The position numbers were made by a program, and so were the translations under genes. This document shows positions 60,954-64,000 of a DNA stretch of 64,000 nt, piece by piece; position 1 is the stretch's first letter, and each line of letters opens with the position of its first letter. The DNA comes from Lachnospiraceae bacterium. Lineage in GTDB: Bacteria; Bacillota; Clostridia; Lachnospirales; Lachnospiraceae. The notes beneath the pieces were generated by a model. The model searched no databases, was not told the DNA's origin, and saw nothing but the letters and a program-made list of their open reading frames with translations. The stretch covers positions 1 to 64,000 of the forward strand of contig JAUNGI010000008.1 in assembly GCA_030524525.1 (NCBI GenBank). Direction: 5' to 3'.

Positions 60954-63736
60954 GGGGAAATCCCGGTTTTTCCGGAAAAATCCGCTCCGGGAACCTCCTG
61001 CCGGAGATACTTTTCTTCAAACTGCCGAATGGGGATCGGACGCTCAAACAGATAGCCCTGCGCCTTGGTAAAGCCGCAGTTGCTCAGAAATTCCTCCTGC
61101 TCCTCCGTCTCCACGCCGGCAAAGACCGCTTCCTTTTTCACCGAGGCGATCATTTCGCACATGCAGCGGACATAGTCGCGCTCCCGCGCCGAATTGCCGA
61201 TATGCTCCAGAAAGCTCTTGCCGATCTTTACGATATTGACCGGCGCGTGAATGAGCATCGAAAGCGTCTCGTTTCCGCCGCCAAAATCGTCCAGCGAAAT
61301 GCGGAAGCCCTTCTCTTGCAGACGGGCGAACATTTCCTTTTCCTTCTCCCGGTTCGTCAGCATCGACTCGTTGATCTCCAGCTCCAGAAACTCCCCTTCC
61401 ACGCCGTACTGCTCGGCAAGGCGGCTGACTTTTTCGTCGAAATTCAGAATCGACTTGTTGTTGGAAAAGTTGATCGAAATGGGGATCCTGCGGACTCCCG
61501 CCTTTTTCCAGCGGCGAAGAATCTGCAGAACGCTCGTATAGACATAAAAATCCAAGTCCGAGATATGCCCGGTCTTTTCCAGAATGGGGACGAAATCCGC
61601 CGGAGAGCGATAGCTCCCGTCCTCGTTTTTCCAGCGCGCAAGCGCCTCCGCGCCGATGATCTCGCGGTTTTTCAGCGAAAACTTCGGCTGTAAAAAAACT
61701 TCGATCTTATTGTCGCGAATGGCGTTCGCGATCTCTCCCGCAATGCTCTGCTCGTAGTTTCTGCGCGCCCGCAGCTCCTCGGTGCAGATACAGAACATTT
61801 TGCACTGCTCCGCCTTCGCCTGTTTTCTGGCGAGGTTCGCGTTGTCCATGGCAAGGGAAATATCCGACTCGCCGCGCTTCATAAAATACACGCCGTGCGT
61901 GAGCTGAATGTCGATCCCCGGAAAGAACTTCCGCTGATGCTCCACGAACACCTTCGTCCAGCTCCGCAGCTTTGCCAGCACCTGCTCCTGCGACTCTCCG
62001 TTGACATAGATGATAAAATAGTCCGAATGCAGACGGCAGGCAAAGCAGCGCTTCCCTTTCCGAAGAAACATCGCCCCAAAATCCCGCAGAATGCGGTCGC
62101 CCGCCGGATAGCCGTACTTCTCGTTGATATAAGAAAAATCGTTGATATCGCAGTAAATGACCGCATGCACCGGCCCCATCTCCGGGTCCTTCAAAAGCTC
62201 CTGCAGCCGTGCCCGGAACGCCGTGCGGTTATACAGTCCGGTCAGCCGGTCGGTGGTCGTCAGCCGGTTGATGAACATCCGGTCAAGGCTGCGCTCCTCG
62301 CGGATCTTCCGCTCCTCCTCAATGACCGCCGCCCGTCCGTAAACATAGCTCACGCGCCCGTCGGCGTTCGGAATGGACGCGAGGGAAAGCCGGTACCACT
62401 GATAGTTTTCGCCGTTCACACGGAAACGATACTCTCCCTTGCCGCTTTTCCCGTTCTCCAGAACGTCGCGGCACATGCGTGAAAATTCCTCGTAATCCTC
62501 CGGCTGCACCCACGCCCGCGCAAGCTCCTGCTTCATAAAATCCGTCAGCACGCCGTTTTGTGCGGACAGATGCTCCAAGCGAAAGGGAAGCGTAAGCTCG
62601 TCCTTTTCCACGTCGTAGCCGATCTGCAGGTCCTCGGAAACGTCCTCCATCTGCCGGTAGCGATCCAGCTGGTACTTCATGGAGAGCTCGGCGTTGACGC
62701 GCTCGGTGATCTCGGTAAAGGTACAGCTTACATACGAGCCCCGTTCCTCCGAACGGCTGACGATCCGGCTGCCGGCGTGTACCCAACACACTCTGCCGTC
62801 AAAGCGGTTCACCCGGAAGTCGGCTTCGGCTGTCGCCTGCTCCGCAAGCTTCGGATCGAACAGGCGCTGCAGGTTCCGCACGTCGTGGGGCGCGACGATG
62901 TCCGGCAAATAATTGTTGTGGATGGCGGCAAGCTGTTCTGGCGTATGTCCGATGATCGAATAGAACGTCTCGTTTGCATAGTAGATCTCCGGGATATTTT
63001 CCCGAGACGGCTTTCCCTGATAGACAAACGCCGCGACGCCCACCGGCAGCTTCGGGATCAGTCCGGAGACCTGACGCCGCCGGAGCATTTCGCCGCTCAC
63101 CTGCGTGATCGTAATATCAAAGAGGCCGTTTTTCATCATTTTCTTTTGTCTGCGGACAAAGCACTGCACCAAGATCAGCGACTCCTCCGACGTCAGAACG
63201 CGGTGCTCAAGACAGACGACCATTTGCTTATGCAGCTTTTCCTCAAGGATCGCGCGCACGGCGGCGCGGTCGCCCTCGTACACGACATCCATATAATTCC
63301 GACGCTCCCCTGCCGGGCCGCCCAGAAGCTCCGCCGCCGGAGCGTCCATTTCCACGATCGGATACTCCGGATCGTCCTTGATCGTACAGGTTCCGCAGTA
63401 GATCTGGCGGGCGCAGCATCTTTCGGCGTTCAGGCTCTCCGAAGAAGCCTCGCTCATCACGCCGTCCAAATAGGCAAGCAGCACGGCGTCTCCGGCAAAC
63501 GAATTGTAGATGCGCTTCTTTGCCCCGTGATCTCCCGAACAGATCAGCAGACACGAAAGGAAGATCGACCATGTCAGCGGATAGGCGCCCCGTTCAATGG
63601 AGCTGACCGTCTGCCTCGTAATGCCGATCAGGTCGCCGAATTCGTCCTGCGAAAGCCGCATCGCCTTGCGGTAGGCAGGGAGATTTGCGGAGAATACCGA
63701 CAACAGTCTTTTTTTGTCGTTCGCGTCAAGCTGCAT
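60950..63736 (-). CDS. HTH-PAS-GGDEF-EAL protein, likely c-di-GMP phosphodiesterase
   Basis: 928 aa, in order: an XRE-type helix-turn-helix (15-65, LSQDEFGDLIGITRQTVSSIERGAYPLT), two or three PAS-like sensor regions (about 120-480), a GGDEF-fold domain (about 490-650) and an EAL domain (about 670-915). The GGDEF motif reads HSDYF and cannot be a normal active cyclase. The EAL part keeps GAEALARW, ISINFSNN, LELEINESM, LDDFGGGNETL and FAGVETEEQ, so it could degrade c-di-GMP; the usual KID is KIG. No membrane segment. It could couple DNA binding to c-di-GMP and, through PilB's N-domain, to pili. Confidence 0.9.
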   Translation of the reverse strand: MQLDANDKKRLLSVFSANLPAYRKAMRLSQDEFGDLIGITRQTVSSIERGAYPLTWSIFLSCLLICSGDHGAKKRIYNSFAGDAVLLAYLDGVMSEASSESLNAERCCARQIYCGTCTIKDDPEYPIVEMDAPAAELLGGPAGERRNYMDVVYEGDRAAVRAILEEKLHKQMVVCLEHRVLTSEESLILVQCFVRRQKKMMKNGLFDITITQVSGEMLRRRQVSGLIPKLPVGVAAFVYQGKPSRENIPEIYYANETFYSIIGHTPEQLAAIHNNYLPDIVAPHDVRNLQRLFDPKLAEQATAEADFRVNRFDGRVCWVHAGSRIVSRSEERGSYVSCTFTEITERVNAELSMKYQLDRYRQMEDVSEDLQIGYDVEKDELTLPFRLEHLSAQNGVLTDFMKQELARAWVQPEDYEEFSRMCRDVLENGKSGKGEYRFRVNGENYQWYRLSLASIPNADGRVSYVYGRAAVIEEERKIREERSLDRMFINRLTTTDRLTGLYNRTAFRARLQELLKDPEMGPVHAVIYCDINDFSYINEKYGYPAGDRILRDFGAMFLRKGKRCFACRLHSDYFIIYVNGESQEQVLAKLRSWTKVFVEHQRKFFPGIDIQLTHGVYFMKRGESDISLAMDNANLARKQAKAEQCKMFCICTEELRARRNYEQSIAGEIANAIRDNKIEVFLQPKFSLKNREIIGAEALARWKNEDGSYRSPADFVPILEKTGHISDLDFYVYTSVLQILRRWKKAGVRRIPISINFSNNKSILNFDEKVSRLAEQYGVEGEFLELEINESMLTNREKEKEMFARLQEKGFRISLDDFGGGNETLSMLIHAPVNIVKIGKSFLEHIGNSARERDYVRCMCEMIASVKKEAVFAGVETEEQEEFLSNCGFTKAQGYLFERPIPIRQFEEKYLRQEVPGADFSGKTGISP

Positions 63737-63748
63737 TCCGCCGTCCCC

Positions 63749-64000
63749 CTAAAGTCTTCTCGGCCCGCTTCCGATGTCCACCACATAAAACGTGGGCGCA
63801 TAACCGATCTCTTTTGTATATGCCGCCTCCACCGCGGCGATCAGCCCGTCCACCGCCTCTTCCTTCACAAGGCTTACGGCGCAGCCGCCGAAGCCCGCTC
63901 CGGTCATGCGCGCGCCGATCACGCCGGGCTGCTTTAAGGTCTCGGAAACAAGCGTGTCCAGCTCCTTTCCGGTCACCTCGTAGTCGTCCCGCAGCGACTC
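63749..64000 (-). CDS. galK: Galactokinase, C-terminal part (start outside window)
   Basis: The last 83 residues of a GHMP-family galactokinase: [20 protein letters not shown] is the third GHMP motif, followed by [23 protein letters not shown], the usual GalK end. The frame is open to the right edge. Converts galactose to galactose-1-phosphate in the Leloir pathway. It precedes the EAL gene by 12 bp. Confidence 0.93.
   Translation of the reverse strand, partial: ESLRDDYEVTGKELDTLVSETLKQPGVIGARMTGAGFGGCAVSLVKEEAVDGLIAAVEAAYTKEIGYAPTFYVVDIGSGPRRL

Overview
The window is a dense, mostly minus-strand stretch of about 56-58% GC (my estimate by eye) from a Gram-positive, probably endospore-forming member of the Clostridia, most like Lachnospiraceae. 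The basis is spmA, spmB, ricT/yaaT and an AbrB-type regulator, a large Alu-domain SRP RNA, an oxygen-independent class III ribonucleotide reductase, a Gram-positive type IV pilus set without secretin or PilP, and the order decarboxylase-holB-ricT-tRNA1(Val) methylase-rsmI-abrB, which parallels yaaO-holB-yaaT-yabB-yabC-abrB of Bacillus. Two cassettes (fic at 30.2-31.1 kb and a Kiwa-like pair at 41.7-43.4 kb) look acquired.

Layout. 1-2.1 kb: a TPR-like protein with a repetitive acidic tail (cut by the left edge), SRP RNA and spmB. 2.35-2.9 kb: ogt. 3.0-16.9 kb: one type IV pilus operon read right to left from a strong promoter at 16.9 kb: pilB, pilT, pilC, two major-pilin-like genes, pilD, a pilM-pilN fusion, pilO, then five minor prepilins resembling a type II secretion tip complex. 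17.2-21.2 kb: an O-antigen-ligase/polymerase-like membrane protein, an intracellular GH43 enzyme, spmA. 21.4-27.4 kb: abrB-like gene facing the conserved housekeeping operon. 27.6-30.1 kb: DUF3810 membrane metallopeptidase with tandem repeats, trmB, a Cys-rich small protein, tRNA-Lys(CTT). 30.1-32.7 kb: fic inserted in the enolase terminator, then eno. 33.1-37.9 kb: a putative peptide-tagging operon (circularly permuted ATP-grasp, alpha-E, transglutaminase, an intact M14-like zinc hydrolase and a second M14-like protein that has lost its metal ligands). 38.0-41.4 kb: a membrane protein, nrdG and nrdD behind NrdR-box-like repeats. 41.7-43.4 kb: kwaA-kwaB-like defence pair. 43.5-52 kb: AlkZ-like glycosylase, small proteins, cardiolipin synthase, and two ABC-2 ATPase/permease pairs around a condensation-domain protein, the first ATPase broken by an in-frame TAG. 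52-54.7 kb: birA-bioB-bioY. 54.8-57.4 kb: a ParB-like/BMP-type binding-protein fusion and a phosphoesterase. 57.4-64 kb: znuB and znuA without znuC, asnS, a HTH-PAS-GGDEF-EAL protein, and the end of galK.

The strongest candidates for something undescribed are (a) the ATP-grasp/alpha-E/transglutaminase operon with its paired active and dead M14-like proteins, (b) a related structured leader placed directly before the ribosome-binding sites of eno, the ATP-grasp gene and znuB, (c) the Kiwa-like pair, (d) fic inserted between 25-bp direct repeats in the eno terminator, and (e) the transporter/condensation-domain cassette with a nonsense codon.
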